A stretch of DNA of 5,260 nt from a bacterium (GTDB lineage Bacteria; Verrucomicrobiota; Kiritimatiellia; UBA8416; CAMZLY01), in contig DAOVUR010000146.1 of NCBI GenBank assembly GCA_030632465.1, forward strand, positions 1-5,260, written 5' to 3'. Within the stretch, counting starts at the first letter, position 1. Each line of letters opens with the position of its first letter. Position numbers and translations under genes: made by a program. This document shows, in pieces, positions 4,687 through 5,260 of the stretch. The notes under the pieces are model-generated. The model was not told the origin of the DNA and did no database searches. It worked only from the letters and a program-made list of their open reading frames with translations.

Positions 4687-5260
4687 TACCGGCTCCTTCT
4701 TTATGAGAGACGCGATTTTCTGAAACGCCTGATATTGCTGGGATTATAATGGGGCGATCGACCGTGGGGTGTTGCTGTACTAATATGTCTTTTCCATATA
4801 ATGACTGCATAATGTCGGTGGTTATAATCTTGTTGGGTGTTCCATCAGCTTTGATAGCACCGTTTTTAAGAATTATAATTCGATCACAAAACAGGGAGGC
4901 GAGGTTGATGTCATGTGTAACGATAACAATACCAGGGCCGTCTTGCGCTAAGGATGAAAGAAGCTTGAATATACCAGATGCATGATGTAGATCTAGTCCG
5001 CTTGTTGGTTCGTCTAGTAGCATCAGTTGCGGCTGCTGCGCAAGGACTGAGGCAATAAGAGCCCGTCTGCGTTCACCGCCAGATAAGTGGGAAAGTATAC
5101 GATTGTGATACTTGGTGAGTCCTACTGTTTTGATTGCAGCACTGACTATATCTGCATCATTGCTGTTAACAGCAACAAGGCCTTTTTGATGTGCATAGCG
5201 CCCCATCTGTATAACATCATCTACAGTGTAATCATAAAGGGTGGGGGACTCTTGCGGTAA
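4676..5260 (-). CDS. ABC transporter ATP-binding protein, FecE/BtuD-like (N-terminus outside window)
   Basis: The minus-strand frame stays open to the window edge, giving 194 visible codons. The ATG at 5204-5206 is internal: upstream in-frame residues LPQESPTLYDYTVDDVIQ are the Q-loop and following segment of these ATPases, running straight into MGRY. The Walker A motif is therefore outside the window. Visible motifs are the Q-loop glutamine (third visible residue), the signature LSGGERRRA (5086-5060), Walker B LMLLDEP with the D-loop SGLD, and the H-loop histidine in IVIVTHD. The protein powers import by the adjacent permease from the cytoplasmic face. The C-terminal tail after the ATPase core (ILVQQHPTVDRPIIIPAI) is as in FecE/FhuC-type proteins. 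It is probably the upstream gene of the pair and overlaps the permease start by 11 bp. Confidence 0.95.
   Translation of the reverse strand, partial: LPQESPTLYDYTVDDVIQMGRYAHQKGLVAVNSNDADIVSAAIKTVGLTKYHNRILSHLSGGERRRALIASVLAQQPQLMLLDEPTSGLDLHHASGIFKLLSSLAQDGPGIVIVTHDINLASLFCDRIIILKNGAIKADGTPNKIITTDIMQSLYGKDILVQQHPTVDRPIIIPAISGVSENRVSHKEGAGNET
4693..4698 (-). promoter_or_regulatory. Ribosome binding site of the permease gene
   Basis: On the minus strand AAGGAG lies 6 nt before the permease ATG and inside the last codons of the ATPase gene, supporting the 11-bp overlapping start. Confidence 0.7.

Noticed and set aside
4340..4723. Plus-strand 127-codon frame opposite the permease start
   Set aside because: It is low-complexity Ala/Pro-rich sequence antisense to conserved FecCD motifs, with no family resemblance.
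5204..5206. Start codon of the ABC ATPase at this ATG
   Set aside because: The frame continues upstream to the window edge with recognisable Q-loop sequence (LPQ...TVDDVIQ), so this methionine is internal and the gene is cut by the window.

Overview
This window is a piece of a bacterial chromosome of moderate AT richness. It holds seven protein genes and two blocks of palindromic repeats. Gene content and protein style (a RuvX with an ADMRRDKRK–DKLAAQ tail, and a RAYT-type transposase beginning RNLPHW) would fit a Gram-negative lineage such as the PVC group (Lentisphaerota/Kiritimatiellota-like). This is an impression from sequence style only, and no marker here settles the taxonomy.

Layout. 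Bases 1-191 are the 3' end of a sugar-nucleotide gene, most likely mannose-1-phosphate guanylyltransferase. Bases 188-303 are a cluster of two kinds of short palindromes, called A and B here. Bases 328-933 encode a REP-associated tyrosine transposase (RAYT, HUH/Y1 type). Bases 930-1087 are a second cluster of the same palindromes. From 1100 to 3686 runs a tightly packed plus-strand set, ruvX-truA-cls, with overlapping gene ends, so probably one transcript for DNA maintenance, tRNA modification and phospholipid synthesis. After a 13-bp convergent gap, the minus strand carries a FecCD/BtuC-type permease (3700-4686) and its ABC ATPase (4676-5260, running off the window). These are two parts of a siderophore, heme or cobalamin importer.

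The most interesting part is 188-1087. The transposase gene sits between two 88-bp direct repeats (216-303 and 930-1017). By eye these match at 79 of 88 positions without gaps, offset by 714 bp. Each contains one A palindrome, a fixed 4-nt gap and two B palindromes spaced exactly 35 bp apart. On the right the B array continues to four copies at exact 35-bp pitch, ending just before the ruvX ribosome binding site. Two of the three A copies supply the stop codon of the gene in front of them. This looks like a REP/RAYT system ('REPtron') with two palindrome families, one of them in an unusually regular tandem array. The general association of RAYTs with palindromes is known; this particular repeat architecture is what deserves checking.

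The remaining genes look like intact, ordinary housekeeping or transport genes.
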